From Olsenella timonensis (lineage in GTDB: Bacteria; Actinomycetota; Coriobacteriia; Coriobacteriales; Atopobiaceae), in the NCBI RefSeq assembly GCF_900119915.1, contig NZ_LT635455.1, positions 930,001 through 994,000 of the forward strand: a stretch of DNA of 64,000 nt, in the 5' to 3' direction. This document shows positions 38,273 through 46,958 of this stretch, piece after piece. A program made the translations under genes and the position numbers. How positions within the stretch are numbered: the stretch's first letter is position 1; each line of letters starts with the position of its first letter. Under the pieces are notes generated by a model. It saw only the letters and a list, made by a program, of their open reading frames with translations, searched no databases and was not told the origin of the DNA.

Positions 38273-39373
38273 ATGGCCAAGAGCAAGGGCGTCACCAAGG
38301 AGATTCACCCGCGCACGACGGGGGAGGAGCGGGACAAGGTCCTGCAGTCCACCACGGAGGAGATCGAGAAGAAGTTCGGGAAGGGCGCGATCATGCGCTT
38401 CGGCGACGACGGGCCGAGCCTCGAGGTCGAGGCGATCCCGACCGGCTCGCTCGCCCTCGACGCCGCGCTCGGCATCGGCGGCGTCCCGCGCGGCCGCATC
38501 GTGGAGATCTACGGGCCGGAGTCGTCCGGCAAGACGACGCTCTCCCTTGAGATACTCGCCGAGGCCCAGGCCATGGGCGGCGTCGTCGCCTTCATCGATG
38601 CGGAGCACGCGCTCGATCCCGGCTACGCCGCCCGCATCGGGGTCGACATAGACGAGGTCCTCATCTCGCAGCCGGACACCGGCGAGCAGGCGCTCGAGAT
38701 CTGCGACATGCTTGTGCGCTCCGGCGCGATCGACGTCGTGGTCGTCGACTCCGTCGCGGCCCTCACGCCGCGCGCCGAGATCGAGGGGGAGATCGGAGAC
38801 TCCACGGTCGGCCTCCAGGCGCGCCTCATGAGCCAGGCGCTTCGCAAGCTGGCGGGATCGCTCTCCAAGTCAAACACCACCTGCATCTTCATCAACCAGC
38901 TGCGCGAGAAGATCGGCGTCATGTTCGGCAACCCCGAGACGACCCCGGGCGGCAGGGCCCTCAAGTTCTTCTCCTCCGTGCGCATGGACATCCGCCGCAT
39001 CGACTCCATCAAGAACAAGGACGAGGTTATCGGCAACCGCGTGCGGGTGAAGGTCGTCAAGAACAAGGTGGCGCCGCCCTTCAAGCAGGCCGAGTTCGAC
39101 ATCATGTACGGCCAGGGCATCTCCAAGGAGGGCTCGATTCTCGACATGGCCGTCGCGTATGACATCGTCAACAAGTCCGGTGCCTGGTACACCTACGAGG
39201 GGGAGCGCCTCGGGCAGGGTCGCGAGGCCGCGAAGGAGTTCCTGGCCTCCAACCCCGACCTCATGGACGAGATCGACCACAAGGTCCGTGTCGCCTGTGG
39301 TCTCGAGCTCGGGGACGAGCGCGTGGGCGAGCTCGTCGACGGCGCCGACGTCTCCGTCGATGAGCTCTCGTGA
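38273..39373 (+). CDS. recA: Recombinase RecA
   Basis: This 366-residue recombinase catalyses strand exchange and triggers LexA self-cleavage. Walker A is GPESSGKTT at 81-89; [22 protein letters not shown] is the DNA-binding L2 region. The N-terminus is about 15-20 residues longer than in E. coli. The ATG at 38273 follows AAGGGAGTGAGC. Frames extending upstream to 37865 are not coding because they cross the promoter. It overlaps recX by 4 bp, and both should be induced by DNA damage through the operator at 38224-38235. Confidence 0.98.
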   Translation: MAKSKGVTKEIHPRTTGEERDKVLQSTTEEIEKKFGKGAIMRFGDDGPSLEVEAIPTGSLALDAALGIGGVPRGRIVEIYGPESSGKTTLSLEILAEAQAMGGVVAFIDAEHALDPGYAARIGVDIDEVLISQPDTGEQALEICDMLVRSGAIDVVVVDSVAALTPRAEIEGEIGDSTVGLQARLMSQALRKLAGSLSKSNTTCIFINQLREKIGVMFGNPETTPGGRALKFFSSVRMDIRRIDSIKNKDEVIGNRVRVKVVKNKVAPPFKQAEFDIMYGQGISKEGSILDMAVAYDIVNKSGAWYTYEGERLGQGREAAKEFLASNPDLMDEIDHKVRVACGLELGDERVGELVDGADVSVDELS

Positions 39374-40044
39374 GCGACTCCGCCCTCTCGTGGTCGGTCG
39401 AGCTTCCCGTCCGCGGCGCATCCGCCGCGACGAGGGTGCGCCCTCGGGCAACTCTGTGTCTCCAGTCCGCGTCCCACGGGGAGGAGCGGCTCTCCGTCCC
39501 CGTGGCCGTGGGCAGGCGGCTCGACGCGCTCTCCCGTGACGGCTTTGCGCCCGCGTCCAGAGCCGAGCTTCTGCACCGCCTCGGCGAACTCTCCCGCCAG
39601 TGCGTCCATGCCCGCATGGAGGAGCTCGTGGGGAGGCGAGACTACTCGCGCATCGAGCTCTGCGACCGCCTCTCGTCCGACGGCTACCCGACCTCCGTCG
39701 TCGAGCAGGTTGTGTCCCGCGCATGTGAGGTCGGCCTCGTCGACGACGCCCGCTACGGCGCGGCGTTCGCGCGCTCCAAGATTCTCGCCGGCTGGGGGAG
39801 GCTCAGGATCGAGCGCGAGCTCTCGCGTCGCGGGGTAGACGTCTCCGAGGTCGCCGGGTGGCCCGAGGAGTTCTTCAATGCAGACGAAGAGCGCGAGCGC
39901 GCGCTCGCGCTCGCTTCCCGACGTCGTCTCTCCGGGAGGAACGACTATCAGAAGCTCGTTCGGTTCCTGTGCACGCGCGGCTTTGCGGCGAGCCTGGCAA
40001 CCTCCGTCGCGCGCGAGGTCCTCGACTCCGCCCCGCATGAATGA
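39370..40044 (+). CDS. recX: Regulatory protein RecX
   Basis: This 224-residue helical protein inhibits RecA filament growth. Three tandem three-helix repeats are recognisable, the clearest being [27 protein letters not shown] and [14 protein letters not shown]. The N-terminal about 50 residues lie outside the repeats. It starts at GTG 39370 overlapping the recA stop, so the inhibitor is translationally coupled to its target. Confidence 0.9.
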   Translation: MSDSALSWSVELPVRGASAATRVRPRATLCLQSASHGEERLSVPVAVGRRLDALSRDGFAPASRAELLHRLGELSRQCVHARMEELVGRRDYSRIELCDRLSSDGYPTSVVEQVVSRACEVGLVDDARYGAAFARSKILAGWGRLRIERELSRRGVDVSEVAGWPEEFFNADEERERALALASRRRLSGRNDYQKLVRFLCTRGFAASLATSVAREVLDSAPHE

Positions 40045-40077
40045 GGTCGTACCCATACCGTTCTTCCTGCGGTTCAT

Positions 40078-40107
40078 TTGACACGGAGCTTACATCGGCG
40101 CTAGGAT
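40078..40107 (+). promoter_or_regulatory. Promoter upstream of rny
   Basis: Consensus TTGACA (40078-40083) and TAGGAT (40102-40107) are 18 bp apart. Transcription would begin near 40113, leaving a 180-nt leader before rny that contains several small hairpins and a short ORF. Confidence 0.6.
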
Positions 40108-40111
40108 GGAG

Positions 40112-40213
40112 ATGCTCGTGGAGCGCATTCTCTCGCTGGCTCGCCAGCTGACCATTTTGTCTTCGGCACGTTTCGTTAGCTGTCAGAACCGCGTCTCGCG
40201 GCTGCGTCTTTGA
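40112..40213 (+). CDS. Possible 33-codon leader ORF ahead of rny
   Basis: An ORF of 33 codons starts at ATG 40112, within a base or two of the predicted transcription start, so it could be translated as a leaderless message. The peptide begins MLVERILSLARQL and ends VSRLRL; it is basic and amphipathic. It ends 82 bp before rny. No homologue is recalled, and an ORF of this length can arise by chance. Confidence 0.25.
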   Translation: MLVERILSLARQLTILSSARFVSCQNRVSRLRL

Positions 40214-40295
40214 CTGCTGCTCCACGGCGGGTTCCGTCGCGCACACGCGCGCGGTCTCCTGAACAAGCCTGACCAGTGATTCTTGAGGAGCAGAC

Positions 40296-41858
40296 ATGAC
40301 AGATCCGATTACCTTCGTGGTGGGGCTGGTGTGCCTCGTCGTCGGCGCAGCCCTCGTGTACTTCCTTCTCGCGGGGAAGAGTGGCTCGAAGCTTCGTGAC
40401 GCGGAGGCCCAGCTCGCCTCCGCGCGCAGCGAGGCCGACCGCATCACCCAGGAGGCGGCCCGACAGGCGGAGAACGCCAAGAAGGAGGCCGTGCTCGAGG
40501 CCAAGGAGGAGATTCTCCAGCTCAGGCAGAACTCCGAGGCTGAGGAGAAGAAGCGCAAGAGCGAGCTCCAGTCGCTCGAGAACCGCATCATGCAGCGCGA
40601 GGAGTCCCTCGACCACAGAAACGACGCCCTCGACCGTCGAGAGCACCAGCTCTCGAGCCTCCAGGGGCAGCTCGACCGTCGCAAGAGCGATCTCGACGAG
40701 CTCGTCGAGCGTCAGTCCAGCGAGCTCGAGCGCATCGCCGGGCTCTCGGCGGACGAGGCGCACGAGGAGCTTCTCGCCCGCGTGCGCTCGGAGTCCGTGC
40801 GCGAGGAGGCGCAGATCCTGAGGGAGTCCGAGCAGCGCGTCCGCGCCCAGGCCGACAAGACCGCCCGCGAGATCGTCTCCACCGCCATCCAGCGCTGCGC
40901 CGCCGACCAGGCCGGCGAGATCACCGTCACCTCCGTTCACATCCCCTCTGACGACCTCAAGGGTCGCATCATCGGTCGCGAGGGGCGCAACATCCGCACC
41001 TTCGAGCAGGTCTCCGGCGTCTCGCTCGTGATCGACGACACCCCCGAGACCGTCGTCCTCTCGAGCTTCGACCCCGTGCGCCGCGAGACCGCGCGCGTCG
41101 CCCTCGAGAACCTCATCGCCGACGGCCGCATCCATCCCGCGCGCATCGAGGAGCTCTACAAGAAGGCCGAGGCGCTCGTCGCCGAGCGCGTGCGTGAGGC
41201 GGGCGAGCAGGCCGCCTTCGACGCCGGCATCCACGACCTCCACCCCGAGCTCGTCAAGACCCTCGGAGCCCTGCGCTACCGCACCTCCTTCGGCCAGAAC
41301 GTGCTCTCCCACTCCGTGCAGGTCTCCGCGCTCTGCGGCATGATGGCCTCTGAGCTCGGGCTCGACGAGGCGCCCGCCAAGCGCGCCGGCCTGCTTCATG
41401 ACCTCGGCAAGGCCATCGACCACGAGGTCGAGGGCCCGCACGCGGTGATCGGAGCCGACCTTGCCCGTCGTCACGGGGAGCGTCCCGAGATCGTCCACGC
41501 CATCGAGGCGCACCACGCCGACGTCGACCCCGACACCGTCCTCGACGTCCTCGTCCAGGCCGCCGACGCCATCTCCGCCGCGCGGCCGGGCGCTCGTCGC
41601 GAGTCCGCCGAGAACTACATCAAGCGTCTCGAGAAGCTCGAGGAGATCTCCAACGCGCACGAGGGCGTCGAGCGGACCTACGCCATGCAGGCGGGTCGCG
41701 AGCTTCACGTCATGGTCGAGCCCGAGAAGATCTCCGACGCCCAGGCCACGGTGCTCGCCCACGACATCGCCAAGCAGATCGAGGACGAGATGGAGTATCC
41801 CGGCCAGGTGCGCGTCGTCGTGATCCGCGAGTCCCGCGCCGTCGACGTGGCCAAGTAG
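40296..41858 (+). CDS. rny: Ribonuclease Y
   Basis: This 520-residue membrane-anchored endonuclease initiates mRNA decay. Order: one N-terminal transmembrane segment (about 5-25), a long coiled coil (30-190), a KH domain (about 210-275, GRIIGREGRNIRTFEQVSG) and an HD domain with H368-D369 (LLHDLGKAIDHEVEG). Length matches the Bacillus enzyme. GAGGAGCAGAC precedes the ATG. Four bases separate its stop from the next gene. Confidence 0.96.
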   Translation: MTDPITFVVGLVCLVVGAALVYFLLAGKSGSKLRDAEAQLASARSEADRITQEAARQAENAKKEAVLEAKEEILQLRQNSEAEEKKRKSELQSLENRIMQREESLDHRNDALDRREHQLSSLQGQLDRRKSDLDELVERQSSELERIAGLSADEAHEELLARVRSESVREEAQILRESEQRVRAQADKTAREIVSTAIQRCAADQAGEITVTSVHIPSDDLKGRIIGREGRNIRTFEQVSGVSLVIDDTPETVVLSSFDPVRRETARVALENLIADGRIHPARIEELYKKAEALVAERVREAGEQAAFDAGIHDLHPELVKTLGALRYRTSFGQNVLSHSVQVSALCGMMASELGLDEAPAKRAGLLHDLGKAIDHEVEGPHAVIGADLARRHGERPEIVHAIEAHHADVDPDTVLDVLVQAADAISAARPGARRESAENYIKRLEKLEEISNAHEGVERTYAMQAGRELHVMVEPEKISDAQATVLAHDIAKQIEDEMEYPGQVRVVVIRESRAVDVAK

Positions 41859-41862
41859 GCAC

Positions 41863-42957
41863 ATGGGGGCCGATTCGGGGGCCCTCGCCGACTTCGTGTC
41901 GACGATGGGGGGAGACCGCGCCCTGCGCGTCGAGGAGAGCCTCGGCGAGGGCTTCGTCCGGCTCCGCGTCGCCGAGGCCGAGCGACGTCAGGCCAAGCAT
42001 GACGTACGCTGCGTCGAGGACGCGCTCATCGAGATGCTCCGCAACGCCCGTGACGCCGGGGCGCGGCACATCTACGTCGCAACCGCGCGCGAGGGCGACC
42101 TGCGCGCCACCACGATGCTTGACGACGGCTCCGGCATTCCGGATGACATGCACGACCGCGTCTTCGAGGCGCGCGTGACCTCCAAGCTCGAGTCGGTCCA
42201 CATGGACCGCTGGGGAATCCACGGTCGCGGCATGGCGCTGTTCTCCATACGCGAGAACGCGGTGAGCGCCGAGGTCGTCTCCTCCGCACCCGGCAAGGGA
42301 ACCGCCCTGCGCGTCGTCACCGACGCGACCGTGCTCCCCGAGCGCGCCGACCAGTCGAGCTGGCCCACGGTCGGCGTCGATGACGACGGGCGCGAGGCCT
42401 GCGTCCGGGGACCGCACAACATCGTCCGGACCTGCTGTGAGTTTGCGCTGGAGGAGCGAGGTGCCTGCGAGGTCTATCTTGGGTCTCCCGCGGAGATCGT
42501 CGCCACGGCCCGCGCCCGCTCCGTCCAGTCTGTCGACGGCGCCGACCTCCTCTTCATCGACTCGCTCGATCGACTTCCCGTCATCGAGCGGCTCCGCGCC
42601 GCCGCCGATGCCCGGGAGCTGCGCGAGCAGGCAGTCTCGCTGGGGCTCGAGATGTCCGAGCGCACCGCTCATCGCATCGTGTCTGGCCAGATCAAGCCGC
42701 TCCGCAGCGTCGTCTCCCGGCTCACGCGCTCTGCCGCCCCCCACGGTGACGTCGCGGGCGAGCATGACGTCGATCTCGTTCGCGACCGCAGGGGGCTCAG
42801 GGTGGCCCCGCCCGACATGGAGGAGTTCTCCCGTGTGATGGAGCGCGACTTCTCCCTGCTGGCGGACAGGTACTACCTCTCGCTCAGCGGCGAGCCCCGC
42901 GTGCGCGTCTCGGGGAGTCGGGTGACGGTCACCTTCGAGCTCGCCCCGTCGGACTAG
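41863..42957 (+). CDS. GHKL-type ATP-binding protein of unknown role
   Basis: This 364-residue protein contains a Bergerat (GHKL) ATP-binding fold. The N-box has ALIEMLRNARDAGA (N61), G1 is DDGSGIP (87-93) and G2 GIHGRGMALFSI (118-129). There is no histidine-phosphotransfer, membrane or transducer domain, so it is neither a usual sensor kinase nor a gyrase. Residues about 245-285 (RELREQAVSLGLEMSERT...) look helix-turn-helix-like. It lies between rny and spoVS, where Bacillus has the phosphodiesterase gene ymdB. Four bases from rny imply cotranscription. A role with SpoVS or RNase Y is possible but unproven. Confidence 0.75.
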   Translation: MGADSGALADFVSTMGGDRALRVEESLGEGFVRLRVAEAERRQAKHDVRCVEDALIEMLRNARDAGARHIYVATAREGDLRATTMLDDGSGIPDDMHDRVFEARVTSKLESVHMDRWGIHGRGMALFSIRENAVSAEVVSSAPGKGTALRVVTDATVLPERADQSSWPTVGVDDDGREACVRGPHNIVRTCCEFALEERGACEVYLGSPAEIVATARARSVQSVDGADLLFIDSLDRLPVIERLRAAADARELREQAVSLGLEMSERTAHRIVSGQIKPLRSVVSRLTRSAAPHGDVAGEHDVDLVRDRRGLRVAPPDMEEFSRVMERDFSLLADRYYLSLSGEPRVRVSGSRVTVTFELAPSD

Positions 42958-42963
42958 CGCCAC

Positions 42964-42992
42964 TTCTCAGTCCGTCGCCCAACAACTAGAAT
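42964..42992 (+). promoter_or_regulatory. Promoter of spoVS-miaB
   Basis: TTCTCA (42964-42969) and TAGAAT (42987-42992) are 17 bp apart; the start would be near 42999. It gives spoVS and the genes after it a separate promoter from rny. Confidence 0.55.
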
Positions 42993-43050
42993 TGACCCAA
43001 ACAAACTCAGAAGCAGCTGATTCGCCGCAGCATCACATCAGGAGACGCAC

Positions 43051-43359
43051 ATGGACTACCTAAAGGTCTCAAGCAAGTCCTCGCCGGCATCGGTCGCCGG
43101 CGCCATTGCGGGGCTCGTCAAGGACGGTGTCCCCGTCAACATGCAGTGCGTGGGAGCCGGCGCCGTGAATCAGGCCGTCAAGGCCATCGCGATCGCACGC
43201 GGGTTCCTCATCCCCACGGGGGTCGACATCTCCTGCGCCCCCACCTTCTCCGACGTGGAGATCGGCGGCGAGAGCCGAACCGCCATCCGCATCGCCGTAT
43301 ACGTGCATCGCCTCGCAGCCCCCGGGACGGCGACCGCGACCGAGGACATGGAGGCATGA
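43051..43359 (+). CDS. spoVS: Stage V sporulation protein S (SpoVS/Alba-like)
   Basis: This 102-residue protein matches SpoVS almost throughout (LKVSSKSSPASVAGAIAGLVKDG, then VGAGAVNQAVKAIAIARGFL). SpoVS has an Alba-like fold that can bind nucleic acid. It occurs in many non-sporulating bacteria, so the name does not imply sporulation here, and no sporulation gene is in the window. CAGGAGACGC precedes the ATG. Its stop overlaps miaB. A conserved short acidic tail (about 12 residues) extends beyond the usual 86-residue length. Confidence 0.92.
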   Translation: MDYLKVSSKSSPASVAGAIAGLVKDGVPVNMQCVGAGAVNQAVKAIAIARGFLIPTGVDISCAPTFSDVEIGGESRTAIRIAVYVHRLAAPGTATATEDMEA

Positions 43360-44726
43360 TGGAGCACCCGCTCGAGCTCGTCGGCATGACCTACTACGTC
43401 CGCACCTTCGGATGCCAGATGAACCTTCATGACTCGGAGCGCGTCGCGGGCGTGCTCGACGAGTGCGGCTGCATCTGCGTCGACGACCCCGACCACGCCG
43501 ACATCGTCGTCTTCATGACCTGCTGCGTGCGCGAGAAGGCCGACCAGCACCTCTACGGGCAGGCCTCGGCCATGGTGAGCGCCCCGACGCCCCCGTCGGG
43601 GCGTCGTGTCGTCGCCATCGGCGGCTGCATCGCCCAGCGCGACGGCGAGAGGATCCGCGAGCACGTGGCCTGTGCGGACGTCGTCTTCGGAACGAGTGCC
43701 ATATCGAGCCTCCCCGCGCTTCTCGCCGACGCGTTCGCCGGGGACGGCTCACGCGCCGAGGTCGACACCGTCGAGGAGGGGAGGCCCTTCTCGACCGACC
43801 TCCCCAGCCACCGCGCGACCCCGTTCCACGCCTGGGTGCCGATCATGACCGGCTGCAACAACTTCTGTACCTACTGCATCGTGCCCTACGTGCGCGGTCG
43901 CGAGAAGAGCCGCACGATCGAGAGCGTCGTGTCCGAGGTCGAGCAGCTCGTCTCCGGTGGCGTGCGCGAGGTCACGCTGCTCGGACAGAACGTCAACTCC
44001 TACGGTCGCAACATATACGGGGAGCCGCGCTTCGCCGAGCTCCTTCGCCGCGTCGCCGGCACGGGCGTCGAGCGCATCCGCTTCACCTCGTCCAACCCCA
44101 AGGACCTCTCCGACGCGACCATCGCGGCGATGGCGGAGACGCCGGCGGTGATGCCGCACCTGCATTTGGCCGTCCAGAGCGGCTCCACCCGCGTCCTCAG
44201 GGCCATGAACCGCAGCTACACCCGCGAGGAGTATCTCGAGCTCGTTGGTCGCCTGCGTGCCGCGATGCCGGGTCTCGCGCTCTCGACGGACATCATCGTG
44301 GGCTTTCCGGGCGAGACGGAGGAGGACTTCCAGGACACGCTCTCGCTCGTCCGCGAGGCGTCGTTCTCGTCGGCCTACACCTTCATCTACTCCCGCCGAC
44401 CCGGGACCCCTGCCGCGGAGATGGCCGACGACACGCCGCGCGAGGTCATCCAGGAGCGGTTCGACCGATTGGCCGCGCTTGTCGCCGACCAGGCGCATGA
44501 GGCGAACCAGGCCTTTCTCGGCGGACTCGTGAGCGTGCTCGTCGAGGGCGTCTCCAAGCGCGACGCCGGGGTCCTCGTCGGTCACAGCGAGCACAACCAG
44601 ACGGTTCACTTCGCCCTTCCCGACGGCCGCTCCTCCGAGGGGCTCGTCGGGTCGATCGTCGACGTGCGCGTCGACGAGGCGCGCACATGGTATCTTCGCG
44701 GTGCCGTCGAGGGCGAGCCGCGATGA
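43356..44726 (+). CDS. miaB: tRNA-2-methylthio-N6-dimethylallyladenosine synthase MiaB
   Basis: This 456-residue methylthiotransferase adds the methylthio group to i6A37 in tRNAs reading UNN codons. RTFGCQMNLHDSE is the MiaB form of the N-terminal cluster motif. The radical SAM cysteines are C167-x3-C171-x2-C174 (CNNFCTYC), and a TRAM domain lies at the end. The ATG at 43356 overlaps the spoVS stop and follows GGAGG. The prenyl donor reaction is by MiaA, encoded next. Confidence 0.96.
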   Translation: MMEHPLELVGMTYYVRTFGCQMNLHDSERVAGVLDECGCICVDDPDHADIVVFMTCCVREKADQHLYGQASAMVSAPTPPSGRRVVAIGGCIAQRDGERIREHVACADVVFGTSAISSLPALLADAFAGDGSRAEVDTVEEGRPFSTDLPSHRATPFHAWVPIMTGCNNFCTYCIVPYVRGREKSRTIESVVSEVEQLVSGGVREVTLLGQNVNSYGRNIYGEPRFAELLRRVAGTGVERIRFTSSNPKDLSDATIAAMAETPAVMPHLHLAVQSGSTRVLRAMNRSYTREEYLELVGRLRAAMPGLALSTDIIVGFPGETEEDFQDTLSLVREASFSSAYTFIYSRRPGTPAAEMADDTPREVIQERFDRLAALVADQAHEANQAFLGGLVSVLVEGVSKRDAGVLVGHSEHNQTVHFALPDGRSSEGLVGSIVDVRVDEARTWYLRGAVEGEPR

Positions 44727-45667
44727 GGGCGCGCGGGCCCGTCGTCTGCGTCGTCGGTCCCACCGCCTCTGGCAAGAGCGCGCTTGCGGAGCTGGTCGCG
44801 GAGCGGCTTGCAAGCTCGGTCGTCTCGGTCGATGCCATGCAGGTCTATCGTGGCATGGACATCGGGACCGCCAAGACTCCCCCCGCCTCCAGGCGCGTCC
44901 CGCTGCTCATGGTGGACGTCGCCGACCCCGCGCAGAACTACTCGGCGAGGCTCTTCCAGACGGCCGCGCGCGGCTGCGTCGACGAGCTGCTCGACGACGG
45001 GAGGGTCCCCGTCCTGTGCGGCGGCACCGGGCTCTACCTCAACGCCGTCATAGACGAGATGGAGTTCCCCGCGGGCGAGAAGGACGGTGCCGCACGCGGG
45101 CGCTACGAGCGTCTCGCCGCGGAGCGGGGCGGCGACGCGGCGTATGCCCTCCTCGCCGAGCGAGACCCCGAGAGCGCGTCGCTCATCCACCCGCACAACG
45201 TGCGCCGTGTCGTAAGGGCGCTCGAGATGCTCGACGAGGGCGTCTCCTACGCCCGCCACAGCGAGGGTCTCCACAGCCGCGCCCCGCACTACGACGCTCG
45301 GCTGTGGGGGCTCGCCATGTCGCGGGAGCGCCTCTACGCACGCATAGACCGCCGTGTGGACGAGATGATGTCGGCCGGACTCCTCGACGAGGTGCGCTCG
45401 CTCGCGGAGCGCGGGCTCTCACCGGAGCTGAGCGCCGGCCAGGCCATCGGGTACAAGGAGCTCCTTGCCGCGCTCTCCGGTGAGACGAGCCTGGACGAGG
45501 CTGTCGAACTCATCAAGCTCCGCTCGCGCAGGTACGCGAAGCGCCAGCTCTCGTGGTTTCGCCACGACGGGCGGGTCCGGTGGATCGACCTCGACGAGTT
45601 GAGCCTCGACGAGGGCGCGGCGCGCATCCTCGCCGACCTCGGGGAGACGACGCATGGCGCGCTTTAA
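44723..45667 (+). CDS. miaA: tRNA dimethylallyltransferase MiaA
   Basis: This 314-residue enzyme prenylates A37 of tRNA, supplying the substrate of MiaB. The P-loop GPTASGKS is at 12-19, and SVDAMQVYRGMDIGTAK is a family signature. The ATG at 44723 overlaps the miaB stop (ATGA); an in-frame start 12 codons upstream lies inside miaB and is rejected. It overlaps hflX by 14 bp, the same miaA-hflX neighbourhood found in Proteobacteria (with hfq) and Actinobacteria. Confidence 0.95.
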   Translation: MRARGPVVCVVGPTASGKSALAELVAERLASSVVSVDAMQVYRGMDIGTAKTPPASRRVPLLMVDVADPAQNYSARLFQTAARGCVDELLDDGRVPVLCGGTGLYLNAVIDEMEFPAGEKDGAARGRYERLAAERGGDAAYALLAERDPESASLIHPHNVRRVVRALEMLDEGVSYARHSEGLHSRAPHYDARLWGLAMSRERLYARIDRRVDEMMSAGLLDEVRSLAERGLSPELSAGQAIGYKELLAALSGETSLDEAVELIKLRSRRYAKRQLSWFRHDGRVRWIDLDELSLDEGAARILADLGETTHGAL

Positions 45668-46958
45668 GCCGCATTCCACCGCCCCCGTCCCCGAGCGCGC
45701 GATACTCGTCGGCGTCGACCTCGGTCGCTCCGAGTGGAGCTGCGACGACTCGCTCGCCGAGCTCGGTCGGCTCGCCGAGACCGACGGGGCCGAGGTGGTG
45801 CTCACGATGAAGCAGCGCCTCGACGCCCCCGTCCCCAAGACGTTCATCGGGAAGGGCAAGGTCGAGGAGCTCGTCTCAGCGGTGAGGGGTCTGGGGGCGG
45901 ACGTCGTCATCTTCGACGACGAGCTCACCCCGTCGCAGCAGGCCAACCTGGAGCGCCTCGTGGGCGAGCCGGTCAAGATCATCGACCGCACCGCGCTCAT
46001 CCTCGACATCTTCGGCGTGCACGCCAGGACGCACGAGGGCCGCCTGCAGGTCCAGCTCGCCCAGCTCCAGTACGTGCTCCCTCGTCTTCGCGGCATGTGG
46101 AGCCACCTTGTCGGGGAGCAGACGCGAGGCGGCATAGGAAGCCGCTTCGGCCAGGGCGAGAGCCAGCTCGAGGTGGACCGGCGCCTCGTGCGCGCTCGCA
46201 TCGCGACGCTTCGTCGCGAGCTTGAGCGCCTCGAGCGGCGGCGCGCGGTCCAGAGCAAGGCCCGGTGGGACTCCGGGGTGTGGCGCGTGGCGCTCGTCGG
46301 CTACACCAACGCAGGCAAGTCGACCCTACTGAACCGGTTGACCGGCTCCGACGTCTACGCCCGCGACGAGCTCTTCGCGACGCTCGACCCCACGACTCGG
46401 GCGCTTCAGCTCGAGGAGGGGCGCCGCATCACGATCACCGACACCGTCGGGTTCATCCAGAAGCTCCCCACCACGCTCGTCGAGTCTTTCAAGTCGACGC
46501 TCGCCGAGGTGCGCGCCGCCGACCTCGTCCTGCTCGTCGTCGACGTCTCCGACCCGCACCGCGAGCTCGAGATCTCTGCGGTGAGGGCGGTCCTCGAGGA
46601 GATCGGTGCGAGCGACGTCCGCTGCGTCGAGGTGCTCAACAAGAGCGACCTGCTCGACGAGCCCGAGCTGCGCGCCGCGATGGCCGCCCATCCCAACGCG
46701 CAGGTGGTCTCCGCCCTCGACGGCAGCGGCGTGCGAGGGCTGCTCTATCGAATCGCGCGGGAGGCGGGCGAGGGGAGCGTCTCCCTCACGGTGCTCGTCC
46801 CCTACGAGAAGGGGCTGCTTATGAAAATGGTCCACGAGCGGTGCCAGGTCATGCGCGAGAGCTACGTCCAGGAGGGTCTGCTCGCCACGGTGCGCGCCGA
46901 CGCGCGCATGGCGGCCACCCTCGAGCGCTACGTCGTCACGGACGCCCCCGAGGCCTAG
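45654..46958 (+). CDS. hflX: GTPase HflX
   Basis: This 434-residue ribosome-associated GTPase splits stalled or stressed 70S ribosomes. The N-terminal HflX domain has FIGKGKVEEL, FDDELTPSQQANLE and the glycine-rich RGGIGSRFGQGESQLE. A coiled-coil linker and the G domain with GYTNAGKST (216-224), DTVGF and NKSD follow. Its stop TAG shares bases with the stop of the converging minus-strand gene (CTAG, 46955-46958). Confidence 0.96.
   Translation: MARFKPHSTAPVPERAILVGVDLGRSEWSCDDSLAELGRLAETDGAEVVLTMKQRLDAPVPKTFIGKGKVEELVSAVRGLGADVVIFDDELTPSQQANLERLVGEPVKIIDRTALILDIFGVHARTHEGRLQVQLAQLQYVLPRLRGMWSHLVGEQTRGGIGSRFGQGESQLEVDRRLVRARIATLRRELERLERRRAVQSKARWDSGVWRVALVGYTNAGKSTLLNRLTGSDVYARDELFATLDPTTRALQLEEGRRITITDTVGFIQKLPTTLVESFKSTLAEVRAADLVLLVVDVSDPHRELEISAVRAVLEEIGASDVRCVEVLNKSDLLDEPELRAAMAAHPNAQVVSALDGSGVRGLLYRIAREAGEGSVSLTVLVPYEKGLLMKMVHERCQVMRESYVQEGLLATVRADARMAATLERYVVTDAPEA

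Noticed and set aside
43051-43359. SpoVS as evidence for sporulation
   Set aside because: SpoVS-like proteins occur in many non-spore-formers, and no other sporulation gene is present.
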